In this document: piece after piece, positions 8,977-16,659 of the stretch
How positions within the stretch are numbered: position 1 is the stretch's first letter
Layout of the letters: each line of letters begins with the position of its first letter
Assembly: GCA_026989035.1 (NCBI GenBank)
Contig: JALSKB010000197.1
Location: forward strand, 1-40,800
Direction: 5' to 3'
DNA length: 40,800 nucleotides
Source of the DNA: Saprospiraceae bacterium
GTDB taxonomy: Bacteria > Bacteroidota > Bacteroidia > Chitinophagales > Saprospiraceae
Made by a program: the position numbers and the translations under genes
Notes under the pieces: model-generated
What the model saw: only the letters and a program-made list of their open reading frames with translations
Told to the model about the DNA's origin: nothing
The model's database searches: none

Positions 8977-9004
8977 GTAGAGACGCAATGCATTGCGTCT
9001 CTAC
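8977..9004. repeat. Perfect 28-bp palindrome between restriction genes
   Basis: The arm GTAGAGACGCAATG (8977-8990) is followed directly by its exact reverse complement (8991-9004), with no spacer. It begins 11 bases after the stop of the adenine methylase gene. I recall palindromes with the GTAGAGACGC arm as dispersed repeats in cyanobacteria and some Bacteroidota; this is memory, not a search. In RNA it would form a strong hairpin and could lower expression of the downstream remnant and helicase. Confidence 0.9.
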
Positions 9005-9015
9005 ATGGCGTCGTT

Positions 9016-10515
9016 TCATTCCACAGATTTAATTTTTGAATCTATAAATGCCCATTCTTCATCGGTTATCCCCCAACGTTCCCGCAAAATCTCATCGGTG
9101 AATTCTATTTCGTATTTTTCTAAATATGGAACAAAAATAAATTTCTCACGAGTTACATCTTGAGACACTACTGTCTGCAAAAGCAAAAAACGGGTGATTT
9201 TAGTAAACAGGTAAGACTTAAAGGATAACACCTCTTTTTTTGTGTCAAAAGCACAGGCCACCAACCAGGATTCTGTACAAACTTCCCCGGGCTTTGCGAT
9301 TTTCACATTTCCACTGTAATAAAACCCTATGGGTTTTGAAAAGTCGGTTTGGCCGGCGATAGGAGCACGAGGAATCAACAACTTCCATTTATCTTTGAGT
9401 TCATTGGGGTCCTTCACGTCATTGGGGTCGGCATACCGCAAACCCAATTTTTGAGTAAAATGACAAGGTACACCTGTTTTGACAGGTTTGTAGTGACCTC
9501 TTATACCAAAAGGCTTCGATGGAGAAATCACATTATTTAAAAACACCTTCTCCCGCCGAACCACTTTTCTAATAATTGGGACCGCTTGGCTATGTCTAAT
9601 AAATATAGAGAACTCATTTAATGCTCTTTCAGATGTAACTTTTTTATCATCATATTTATTTGTTACCTCACACAATCCTTTGTGGTCTCTATCCCATAAA
9701 AAATAGCATACCCCACCTGCAATATCTACTCCCGGAAAAACATTTGAAGAATTTTCAAAATCAACCAATTTCCTAATTCTATTGTCGTTAAGCATCTCAT
9801 TTCTATAATCGTCTAATCCTTTCCCCCCCGCATACCACCTTGCCGGAGTAATCATAACCAAATATCTTGGGCTCAGTTTTTTAGCTTGATTTACAAATTT
9901 ATGATAAACAGGGCTTGCACTTCTTCCATGCCCCCCATCGCTCAGCTGATAAGGCGGGTTGCCAATAATGACGTCGAATTTCATGTTAAAGATTTTTTCC
10001 GGTTCGTCGGTATGGATAAATTGATAGGCGTAGGTTTCCAGGCCATCGGCTCTATCGTACACCTCCTGATTGGCTCGGCAAAAGGTACATTTCCCGTTTT
10101 GCCAGGTATGTTGAACGTTGTCGAAGATGATGTTGCCCTGTTCGTTTTCGAACTCCGTGCAGAAGGAGTACTTGCCATTGGCCTTTTTGCTGCCATAGAC
10201 CGTTCGGCGCGAGAGCAGGGAGGTCAGTTCGGTAATGGCGATGCCGAACAGCTGGTTTTTGAAGATGTGGTTGGCCCGTTCTTGGAGATCGGGGATTTGC
10301 TTTTCCAGCCCTTTCATCAGGCGTTTGGCAATTTCCCGCAGGAAGACGCCCGATTTGCATACGGGGTCGAGGAAAGTGGTTGTTTTGCTTTCAAACAGCT
10401 CCTGAGGCAGGATGTCCAGCATTTCATTGACCAATTTGGGCGGGGTAAACACCTCGTCGTTGCTCAAATTGGCAATGGCGTCTAAGACATCGGGGTTGTA
10501 ATTTACCTCAATCAT
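9016..10515 (-). CDS. Eco57I-like N6-adenine DNA methyltransferase subunit
   Basis: 499 residues. The N-terminus has EVFTPPKLVNEMLDIL, then motif I as FLDPVCKSGVFL (residues 48-59), where the usual reading is DPACGSG. The catalytic motif IV is intact: DVIIGNPPYQLSDG with NPPY at 186-189. A CTFC pair near residue 143 may be part of a small metal site. The C-terminal half is the likely target-recognition region (RAPIAGQTDFSKPIGFYYSG). The start overlaps the end of the 218-residue upstream gene by eight bases, so the pair should be made together. It most likely methylates adenine in the recognition site, probably with the small partner. Confidence 0.88.
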   Translation of the reverse strand: MIEVNYNPDVLDAIANLSNDEVFTPPKLVNEMLDILPQELFESKTTTFLDPVCKSGVFLREIAKRLMKGLEKQIPDLQERANHIFKNQLFGIAITELTSLLSRRTVYGSKKANGKYSFCTEFENEQGNIIFDNVQHTWQNGKCTFCRANQEVYDRADGLETYAYQFIHTDEPEKIFNMKFDVIIGNPPYQLSDGGHGRSASPVYHKFVNQAKKLSPRYLVMITPARWYAGGKGLDDYRNEMLNDNRIRKLVDFENSSNVFPGVDIAGGVCYFLWDRDHKGLCEVTNKYDDKKVTSERALNEFSIFIRHSQAVPIIRKVVRREKVFLNNVISPSKPFGIRGHYKPVKTGVPCHFTQKLGLRYADPNDVKDPNELKDKWKLLIPRAPIAGQTDFSKPIGFYYSGNVKIAKPGEVCTESWLVACAFDTKKEVLSFKSYLFTKITRFLLLQTVVSQDVTREKFIFVPYLEKYEIEFTDEILRERWGITDEEWAFIDSKIKSVE

Positions 10516-11164
10516 TTTCTGCCAGCTTTAAAAAATGAGACAACGGATATTCTTTTACGGGTGTAGGTAAAAATGCAAGGTCGGTATCATACACAGACTC
10601 AAAAAGCCCTCCCGGCACTTTGGAGGCTTCGGCTTTGAGCAAATTGTCCAAAGTAAAATCCCTTCTTTTGATCATGCTTCCCTGTACCAACGACCATTCG
10701 GAAAACACAATCGGCTCCTCTTTATCCGTTAAAAGGGTCAAGGCATCTCCCCGTAAGATGTTGCGCTTGAGGATAAATTTCACGCTGTTTCTGCATTCTT
10801 CCTTGCAGGAATCTTTGTACTTGCCGGAGTACTGCTCGTCAAAAAGTTCGAAAAGGCGCTGCCTGGCTTCTTCCACATTGTCCTGCAGGAGGTCAATGCC
10901 GTAAACACTCGAAACGGCCAAGACGGCATACCGCTCATACTCCGGCTGGCTCTTGCCATATCGCTGCATGACGACCTGCAATTTTCTGCGCAAGATTTCT
11001 ACGAGAAAGTTGCCTGTACCGCAAGCCGGTTCCAAAAAGCGTGAATCAATCCTCTCGGTTTCCTGTTTGACCAAATCGAGCATGTCCTTAACCAGCCACT
11101 CGGGCGTAAACACCTCGCCGTGGTCAATCACTCTCTTCCTGGATTTTATCTGTTTTTCCGCCAT
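10508..11164 (-). CDS. Small SAM-binding methyltransferase-like subunit lacking NPPY
   Basis: 218 residues from the ATG at 11164 (a GTG at 11176 adds four). It opens like its neighbour (EVFTPEWLVKDMLDLV) and has a canonical motif I, FLEPACGTGNFL, at about 44-55, followed by GIDLLQDNVEEARQRL, the acidic loop of motif II. Where motif IV would be, after ILRGDAL, it reads PIVFSEWSL, so no NPPY. It therefore looks able to bind SAM but not to methylate adenine alone. First gene of the restriction operon; probably a structural or cofactor-binding partner of the 499-residue methylase. Confidence 0.82.
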   Translation of the reverse strand: MAEKQIKSRKRVIDHGEVFTPEWLVKDMLDLVKQETERIDSRFLEPACGTGNFLVEILRRKLQVVMQRYGKSQPEYERYAVLAVSSVYGIDLLQDNVEEARQRLFELFDEQYSGKYKDSCKEECRNSVKFILKRNILRGDALTLLTDKEEPIVFSEWSLVQGSMIKRRDFTLDNLLKAEASKVPGGLFESVYDTDLAFLPTPVKEYPLSHFLKLAEND

Positions 11165-11197
11165 TAGATCGAACACCTTATATCACCCGATCACAGT

Positions 11198-11217
11198 AAA
11201 GCGCTACAAGGCGCTTT
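11198..11217 (-). promoter_or_regulatory. Leader hairpin of the restriction operon
   Basis: AAAGCGC and GCGCTTT form a perfect 7-bp stem around a 6-base loop, between the candidate -7 element and the first start codon. It has no U-tract on the minus strand, so an operator or leader structure is likelier than a terminator. Confidence 0.4.
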
Positions 11218-11248
11218 CACACCTCGGGCTTAAAAGATTGCTGCCTCC

Positions 11249-11256
11249 CAAAGATA
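11249..11256 (-). promoter_or_regulatory. -7 element (TATCTTTG) for the restriction operon
   Basis: The minus strand reads TATCTTTG, an exact TAnnTTTG match, 85 bases before the first start codon of the restriction operon. No convincing -33 box. Confidence 0.5.
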
Positions 11257-11298
11257 CAATCTCTTTTTCTTTTACAGACTTTTCCCGTTTGGCTTCTT

Positions 11299-14200
11299 TT
11301 AAAAGTTGAGCCTGTCGAGCAAGGAGCGCAGGTTCTGCGGCTTCATCAGATCCGTTTTAAAAGAAAAGGTAATGCGGGAAAAAAAGCTTGACTTGCCATC
11401 TTGCTTGTAGAGGCTGACGAGGTTTTCCGAAGAGAGCACGGGCAGGTAAACGCCAAAATCTTCCCCTATTTTAAAGACAAAACCACCGCTCCACCACAGT
11501 TGATCCGCAAAGGTCTTTCCCGCAGCAATGGGACGCGCATCGGACACATAGGCTAAGTCAAAATAAGGTTTAAGCGGAAAAGCTCGAGGAGCAGGCTGCG
11601 GCAGGGAAGCTTCAAAGTTGAACGACAGCATAAAGTCATTGCTATTACCTGCTTCACCCAGATAAGGTCGGCTGAAGGCGTTTTTAAAACCGCCGTCTCG
11701 AATGTCGATCTGCCTGGCCCAAAACTCTCCGTTGTTGTTGCGGCCCAGATACAAACCGTCGTATTTGTAGTCGTCGTGATCGGAGTACCCCTGGCCGGTA
11801 AGGTTAAAAGCTCCCGGATAGATGCCTCCTCGATTGCGGGCATCGTTTTGCAAAAACCACCCCAGAAAAACGCGCAATTTAATGCGGCGCTTGACATCGT
11901 ACTCGTATCGCTGAACCCAATTTGCCGAAAGGCGAACATAAGACCAGCGCTCAGGCTCATCTCCTCCCAGAGGCACATCGTAAGCGTGATACTCCAAAGC
12001 TACATCCCCCTCAAAGGGCATCAACAAAGCGTCGTTGCGCAGACCGTAGCGCAGCTCGTGATACAGCTTGGGGCGATAACGCGTCTCCACAAGCTCGTAG
12101 TCCGGCCCCTCGCCGAAATAACCGTATTCCTCTAAAATGGTCGGCATGCGATACTGCACATAACTGCTTTTGCGAGAGCCCAGTTCCTTTTTAAATTCCC
12201 AACGCAGATAAGGCTCCAAGCGATAATAGTCGGTGTAATAGTTCCAAGTCCAGTTGTAGTTGTAAGTGAAATGCCTGAAATTCAGGCCATATCGAAAAGC
12301 GCGCAAGTTTTTTTCTCTTTTCGGATGGTAGTTCACTTGCAGAGAAGCCATGCCGTTGAGCTGTTTTGTAACAAAGGAGTACAGGGCTAACACGCCAAAT
12401 TCTACGGGTTTTTCAGCCAGGGCATAATTGTGCAAACCGGCACCCAACATGAATTTGTCGTAATCGTTCCAGGCCAGCAAAGGCAGGTAGTATAAATCCC
12501 GATGCTCCTCTTTGTCTATGCCTGACAAAAGGCGAAAATGGAAAGGCCTTCCCCTGCCGGCTTTGTCAAATTGCAACTGATTGTCCTTTCGATACAAATC
12601 GGGCGTGAGGTGTAGAGGGTCTATGACCAGATGAGAGGGCTGAGCTGTTCCTCTGGGAATCAGGCAAAGCACGGTATCCGTTTCCAGCGTTCCATCCCGC
12701 CAAAGAGCCAGCAGGGTAGAATCTCCCTGCATCATGAACAGGGGATAGGGCGCTGCCACATCACCTCTGTTTTCAATGACTGCCCGATAGACATCGACAG
12801 CAGGAGGAGCATGGGCAGCCGCATCTGTCGAATCCAGTTTTTCCATCTTCACCAGTTTGTAGTCCATGCGAGGTGTACCTTCGAGGAAACCATCGAAAAA
12901 CCAGGAAAGATCCTTGCCTGTACTGCGCTCCAAGCTGGCCTGCATGTCTTCGGGATAGGGGTGTTTAAACTTCCATTCGGCAAAGTAGTCGTGCATAGCG
13001 CGGTCAAAAACACCTCTTCCCAGATAGTGTTCCAGATAGCGGAAGAGATGGGCCGGAAATTCGTAAGCTGACAACAAGTAATTGATCATGCTGAGGCTGT
13101 CGGAATGCGTATCCGGCGCCTGATGGTAATTGCGCCTGCGCTGGAGGTCGTAGAGCACTTCCGAAACAGAAACCAAACTATCCTCCAACAAAAACCTGAG
13201 CTGAGAGTCTTCGCTTTCGTAATACTCCCTCATATAGCTGTGGTCGTAATAGGAATTGCAGCCTTCGTCCATCCAGGCACGACGGCGCTCGTTGGTGCCG
13301 AATATACCGTAAAACCAATTGTGCCCCACTTCATGGGTGATCACAGCATCTAAGCCTTTAGCACCGTTCCACGAACTGATGATGGTAACCATGGGATATT
13401 CCATGCCGCCCCCTGCACCCATGGGGCCGGAGACTGCTGTTGCTTGCGGCCAGGGATATTCTCCCACCCGATCGGAGTAATACTCCAGTGCACGAGCCAC
13501 GAAAAAAGCCGCCTGATCCCAAGGATCTAAATGCGTTTTTCGAAAAAAGGCCCAGGTCGGTATTTTTTTGCCGGAAGGCAAAACCGCATGGCTGCTGTCC
13601 ACCAAGTAGCGCTTATCGGCAAACCAAGCAAAATCGTGCACATTTTCAGCCTTGTAGTGCAAGGTCTTTTTTTCCGGGGAAGAAGGCGGGAAGGGGTCTT
13701 CCGTTGCGTTCACCACTGCCGAGTCCGTTTTAAGCAAAAGACGTGTTTCCCCGACCAATCCGGCCAGCCAGGCCTTTTCCTCTTCATTTTGAAGCTCTCC
13801 TGTGGCGGCTACGCGATAATTGGCCGGCAAAGTGATGAAGACTTCAAAAGAGCCGAATTCCGAGTAAAACTCTCCCATGTCGAGATAAGGCATGGGATGC
13901 CAGCCTTCCTTATCGTAAACCGCCGGCTTGGGATACCACTGGCTCATTTGGTAGGACTGCCCGCTGTGCCCAAAGCGCGAAACCGTTTTCGGAATTTTCT
14001 CTTCAAACTCAATTTCCAGATGAACTTCTTCGCCCGGCAACAGAGTATGTGCCAGCTCCACTTTGACAATATCCGGCTCTCCCTGCCAGGAAGAGAAGCT
14101 CAGCTCCTGCCGACTGTCGGAAACGGGATAAGCCGAGGCAAAAAAACGGATTTGCTCATATCCTCCGAGCTCTTCCTCCGGAGCATAGTAAAAATTCGAA

Positions 14201-14460
14201 TGCCCCAAGCGCAATTGCTGACGGGAAAAGGCCGAATTGCGATCGCCAAAGGCATTGCCCCAGAGGTGAAAAATCAAATAGTCCAGTGTATCCGGTGAGT
14301 TGTTTGTATAGACAATTTTTTCAATGCCACTGATGCGATGCGCCTCGTCGTCCAATTCGACCTCTATGCGGTAATCCACGCGCTGCTGAAAGTAATTTCC
14401 CTGCGCACTCAACAGAACGTTTACAGAAAAGAAAAGGAATAGCGTTGAAATCGTTCTCAT
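11299..14460 (-). CDS. M1-family metallopeptidase with C-terminal predicted outer-membrane beta-barrel
   Basis: 1053 residues with a signal peptide ending near LLSAQG. The peptidase half has the substrate-binding GGGMEYP (350-356) and zinc site HEVGH (376-380) with the third ligand Glu at 399 in AWMDEG, spaced 18 residues as in M1 aminopeptidases. From about residue 640 the sequence becomes alternating and aromatic-rich, with many Tyr/Trp turns, and ends in LDRLNF with a terminal Phe, as in outer-membrane barrels. Soluble M1 enzymes are usually 600-900 residues. I infer a surface- or periplasm-displayed aminopeptidase carried on its own barrel. It stands alone on the minus strand. Confidence 0.88.
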   Translation of the reverse strand: MRTISTLFLFFSVNVLLSAQGNYFQQRVDYRIEVELDDEAHRISGIEKIVYTNNSPDTLDYLIFHLWGNAFGDRNSAFSRQQLRLGHSNFYYAPEEELGGYEQIRFFASAYPVSDSRQELSFSSWQGEPDIVKVELAHTLLPGEEVHLEIEFEEKIPKTVSRFGHSGQSYQMSQWYPKPAVYDKEGWHPMPYLDMGEFYSEFGSFEVFITLPANYRVAATGELQNEEEKAWLAGLVGETRLLLKTDSAVVNATEDPFPPSSPEKKTLHYKAENVHDFAWFADKRYLVDSSHAVLPSGKKIPTWAFFRKTHLDPWDQAAFFVARALEYYSDRVGEYPWPQATAVSGPMGAGGGMEYPMVTIISSWNGAKGLDAVITHEVGHNWFYGIFGTNERRRAWMDEGCNSYYDHSYMREYYESEDSQLRFLLEDSLVSVSEVLYDLQRRRNYHQAPDTHSDSLSMINYLLSAYEFPAHLFRYLEHYLGRGVFDRAMHDYFAEWKFKHPYPEDMQASLERSTGKDLSWFFDGFLEGTPRMDYKLVKMEKLDSTDAAAHAPPAVDVYRAVIENRGDVAAPYPLFMMQGDSTLLALWRDGTLETDTVLCLIPRGTAQPSHLVIDPLHLTPDLYRKDNQLQFDKAGRGRPFHFRLLSGIDKEEHRDLYYLPLLAWNDYDKFMLGAGLHNYALAEKPVEFGVLALYSFVTKQLNGMASLQVNYHPKREKNLRAFRYGLNFRHFTYNYNWTWNYYTDYYRLEPYLRWEFKKELGSRKSSYVQYRMPTILEEYGYFGEGPDYELVETRYRPKLYHELRYGLRNDALLMPFEGDVALEYHAYDVPLGGDEPERWSYVRLSANWVQRYEYDVKRRIKLRVFLGWFLQNDARNRGGIYPGAFNLTGQGYSDHDDYKYDGLYLGRNNNGEFWARQIDIRDGGFKNAFSRPYLGEAGNSNDFMLSFNFEASLPQPAPRAFPLKPYFDLAYVSDARPIAAGKTFADQLWWSGGFVFKIGEDFGVYLPVLSSENLVSLYKQDGKSSFFSRITFSFKTDLMKPQNLRSLLDRLNF

Positions 14461-14466
14461 GGCAAG

Positions 14467-14474
14467 TAATTTTG
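14467..14474 (+). promoter_or_regulatory. -7 element (TAATTTTG) for the asparagine-synthase-like gene
   Basis: An exact TAnnTTTG match 20 bases before the ATG at 14494. A purine-rich AGGAG, unusual for this window, lies at the right distance before that start codon and supports it. Confidence 0.5.
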
Positions 14475-14493
14475 AACGCTAAGATAGGAGCAA

Positions 14494-16188
14494 ATGGCAG
14501 AACGACCTTTTTTTTTAGCTTACAGCCCAAATTTACCCGACCAAAGCATGCTCAGCCTATTCAAAAACGGTCGATTTTCTTTTTACCCCGATCAGGAGCC
14601 AGCCGGCCTGCTCAGCAACTGTTCGCTCTGGCAAACGCCTTCGGGAGACAGGCTCTGGCTATGGGGTGAAGCTTACGGCGATTTTCCGGGCCTTTCGGCA
14701 AAAACATACGCCTGCGAGCATGCTCCTTTGCCTGCGGGAAACGAACGGGCAGCTGTCTTTGCCTCCGCTTTTTTCTCTGCCTTTCGGCAAAATCGGGCCG
14801 AAGCCCTGCTACGCCAAACCAACGGAGCTTTTGCCCTGGCTCTGTGGGATGCCCAAGGCAGGGAACTGCACTTTTTTACCGACCCCGCAGGTTTCCAACG
14901 AATCTACCTGTACGCCTCGGAGCACGAACTGGCCTGGTCGGATCGCTTGCGGGACTTTAAGGTACTACCCACAAGCTGGTCGCTGGACCAAGCCGCCTTA
15001 AACGGCTTTCTGCAAAAGGGATATCTCAGCGGGGAGACCACCTGGCTGCAGGGCGTGCGCTTACTCAAAGCAGCCATACACGAAACCTTTGCATGGAAAG
15101 ACGGACGCATAGAACGAACCGCACAAAAGCGCTATTGGCAGTGGCCGGCTCCACTTCCGCCCGACGAAGCTCCCGATTTTGACGAAGCCGTAGAGGAGGC
15201 TGAATACCTGCTGCGGGGATCCGTGCGCAGAACCCTGCAAGCAGGAAAACACTGTGGCATCTTGCTCAGCGGAGGCTTGGATTCTCGTTTGATACTGGCT
15301 ATGGCCCTGAAAGAGGGCTTTAAGCCCGATGGCCTTACCCTTGGCGCGGCAGAGAGCAAGGATCTGCAAACCGCAGCACAAGTGGCCCGCCTGGCCGGAA
15401 TAGCCTTCAAACCGGCCGTCCTCACACCGGAAAACTGGCTGCAAAAACACCGGCAAGCCTGCCTGCTCACCGACGGCATGGTCAATGTATTACACCTGCA
15501 CGAAGCACCCTTCCTACCCGAATGGGTATCCGAGTACGAGCTGCTCATTGACGGCATAGCCATAGAGGTTGTGCTCGGAGGACTCTGGCATGGTCACCTG
15601 GATAAACAACCTCTGCTCACCAAACTCCGAGGCCAAGCCCTCCCGAAGTCCTTTGCATCTGACGAAGCATACTATTACAACAACACCCGGATCGGCTTCC
15701 TCATGGACCGACGCATTCGACACTTCACCCTCATCGCCAATCAGCTGCTCGTGCATTACACCCGAAGGTTGATGCCCTTTGCCGACATAAACTTTTTTCG
15801 GTTTATGCTGCAGCTACCCGATAGCTATCGCAAGCATTACCGCTTGTTTTTCCATCTAGCCCTGCGTTACTATCCCGCATTCTTTCGGGACATCCCTTGG
15901 GCCAAAACCGGCTTGCCCATAAGCCATCCCCTCACCCGCCCACTGCTGCACCTGCACTGGCCGGGCATACGCACCCTCCTCTTCGGTACCCGCGACGCCA
16001 TAGCTCCATACGACCAATGGCTGAGGCAGGAGCCGGCACACAGCTTTATCCGCAACGAACTCCAGCTCTCGAAAAGTCGCTTGGCCGCACATATCGGCAG
16101 CAATCCATTTGGCGAAAGCCCCAAAAGAGCGGAAAACCTCTTTCGAACTTTGACAGCCGAATGGATTTTGCGCTTTTTCCACCTGTAA
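14494..16188 (+). CDS. Asparagine synthase-like protein with degenerate glutaminase domain
   Basis: 564 residues in two parts. The N-terminal part has the glutaminase-fold layout (ALLRQTNGAFALALWD, then FFTDPAGFQRIYLY), but the chain begins MAERPF: the nucleophile Cys2 required for glutamine hydrolysis is missing. The C-terminal part has an intact PP-loop, LLSGGLDSRLILAM, with SGGLDS at 259-264, for ATP-driven adenylation. It would form an amide with free ammonia or another amine, as some asparagine synthase relatives in natural-product and polysaccharide pathways do. The AGGAG before the ATG supports the start. No neighbour reveals the substrate. Two copies of the 13-base mini-hairpin motif lie in its first 300 bases. 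Confidence 0.85.
   Translation: MAERPFFLAYSPNLPDQSMLSLFKNGRFSFYPDQEPAGLLSNCSLWQTPSGDRLWLWGEAYGDFPGLSAKTYACEHAPLPAGNERAAVFASAFFSAFRQNRAEALLRQTNGAFALALWDAQGRELHFFTDPAGFQRIYLYASEHELAWSDRLRDFKVLPTSWSLDQAALNGFLQKGYLSGETTWLQGVRLLKAAIHETFAWKDGRIERTAQKRYWQWPAPLPPDEAPDFDEAVEEAEYLLRGSVRRTLQAGKHCGILLSGGLDSRLILAMALKEGFKPDGLTLGAAESKDLQTAAQVARLAGIAFKPAVLTPENWLQKHRQACLLTDGMVNVLHLHEAPFLPEWVSEYELLIDGIAIEVVLGGLWHGHLDKQPLLTKLRGQALPKSFASDEAYYYNNTRIGFLMDRRIRHFTLIANQLLVHYTRRLMPFADINFFRFMLQLPDSYRKHYRLFFHLALRYYPAFFRDIPWAKTGLPISHPLTRPLLHLHWPGIRTLLFGTRDAIAPYDQWLRQEPAHSFIRNELQLSKSRLAAHIGSNPFGESPKRAENLFRTLTAEWILRFFHL
14528..14535 (-). promoter_or_regulatory. Possible -7 element (TAAATTTG) for the M1 peptidase
   Basis: The minus strand reads TAAATTTG, 68 bases before the peptidase start and inside the divergent gene. 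It is the only exact match found close upstream. Confidence 0.3.
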
Positions 16189-16224
16189 AATGCTCCAAGC
16201 AAGCGCCAAAAACACCCTTTTGTG

Positions 16225-16232
16225 TATCTTTG
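16225..16232 (+). promoter_or_regulatory. -7 element (TATCTTTG) for the small-protein/mutL transcript
   Basis: Exact TAnnTTTG match, 17 bases before the ATG of the 107-residue gene that precedes mutL. Confidence 0.5.
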
Positions 16233-16248
16233 TTGAAAACGCATTGCC

Positions 16249-16572
16249 ATGAAATGGTTACTCAAACCCCATCAGCGCCCCCGCCACCTGCGCTTTCAGT
16301 ATAAACCGCGCTTTTGGGACCCTCAAAAAGAACGCATCGAAGAGCTAAAAGCCCAAATAAAACAACGCCAGGAACAAGAAGCCCAAAGAGAAATCGACAA
16401 AGCCATCCTCAAAGAACGCGTGCGTAAAGGCCTGCGCCACGGCCGCCCCACCAACAAATTTGAACGCCGCAACCTGGTTCAAAGGGAAAACCGCAAGGCC
16501 AACCTCAGGCTTTTCCTGATTTTAATTGCACTTTTGTGGCTGACTTATAAACTCTTGCTCGTATATTTGTGA
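16249..16572 (+). CDS. Small basic protein with C-terminal membrane anchor
   Basis: 107 residues. The N-terminal part is very basic (KPHQRPRHLRFQYKPRFWDP), the middle is a charged helix likely to form a coiled coil (residues 25-65), and the end is a single hydrophobic helix (LRLFLILIALLWLTYKLLLVYL). I recall small proteins with a similar N-terminal KPRF/Y motif next to mutL in other Bacteroidota, but no function is established. It has its own -7 element and precedes mutL by 87 bases, so it may be in the same transcript. Confidence 0.75.
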   Translation: MKWLLKPHQRPRHLRFQYKPRFWDPQKERIEELKAQIKQRQEQEAQREIDKAILKERVRKGLRHGRPTNKFERRNLVQRENRKANLRLFLILIALLWLTYKLLLVYL

Positions 16573-16601
16573 TTTAGGCCCGAGAGGCCGTGAGTCGGTA
16601 A

Positions 16602-16614
16602 GGCTTTCGCCAAA
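16602..16614 (+). repeat. Dispersed 13-base mini-hairpin motif (intergenic copy of a family of 19)
   Basis: GGCTTTCGCCAAA between the small-protein gene and mutL. Exact copies of GCCTTTCGGCAAA on the plus strand start at 1900, 2773, 14690, 14779, 18195, 23374, 34148 and 38835, and on the minus strand cover 5212-5224, 11921-11933, 26715-26727 and 34794-34806. Exact copies of GGCTTTCGCCAAA start at 16602, 25974 and 30013 (plus) and cover 764-776, 2188-2200 and 16108-16120 (minus). One copy with a swapped pair, GTCTTTCGACAAA, is at 33964-33976. The near-copy CGCTTTCGCCAAA is at 26927-26939. Nearly all copies are followed by A or T. Confidence 0.9.
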
Positions 16615-16659
16615 TGTTTTAGGCCGCGGCTCTCTCATGCTGTTATTGCGAGCAACGAC

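Noticed and set aside
8977-9004. Palindrome as a CRISPR repeat or phage attachment site
   Set aside because: There is a single copy here, with no spacers and no integrase or tRNA next to it.
8885-9019. A 44-codon minus-strand frame running through the palindrome, starting at ATGA over the methylase stop
   Set aside because: Its middle is just the translated palindrome and the rest is another frame of the neighbouring gene. Overlap of the start with the stop is suggestive but not enough.
16573-16659. Possible small RNA or tRNA before mutL
   Set aside because: No cloverleaf or conserved RNA could be drawn; only the mini-hairpin motif copy stands out.
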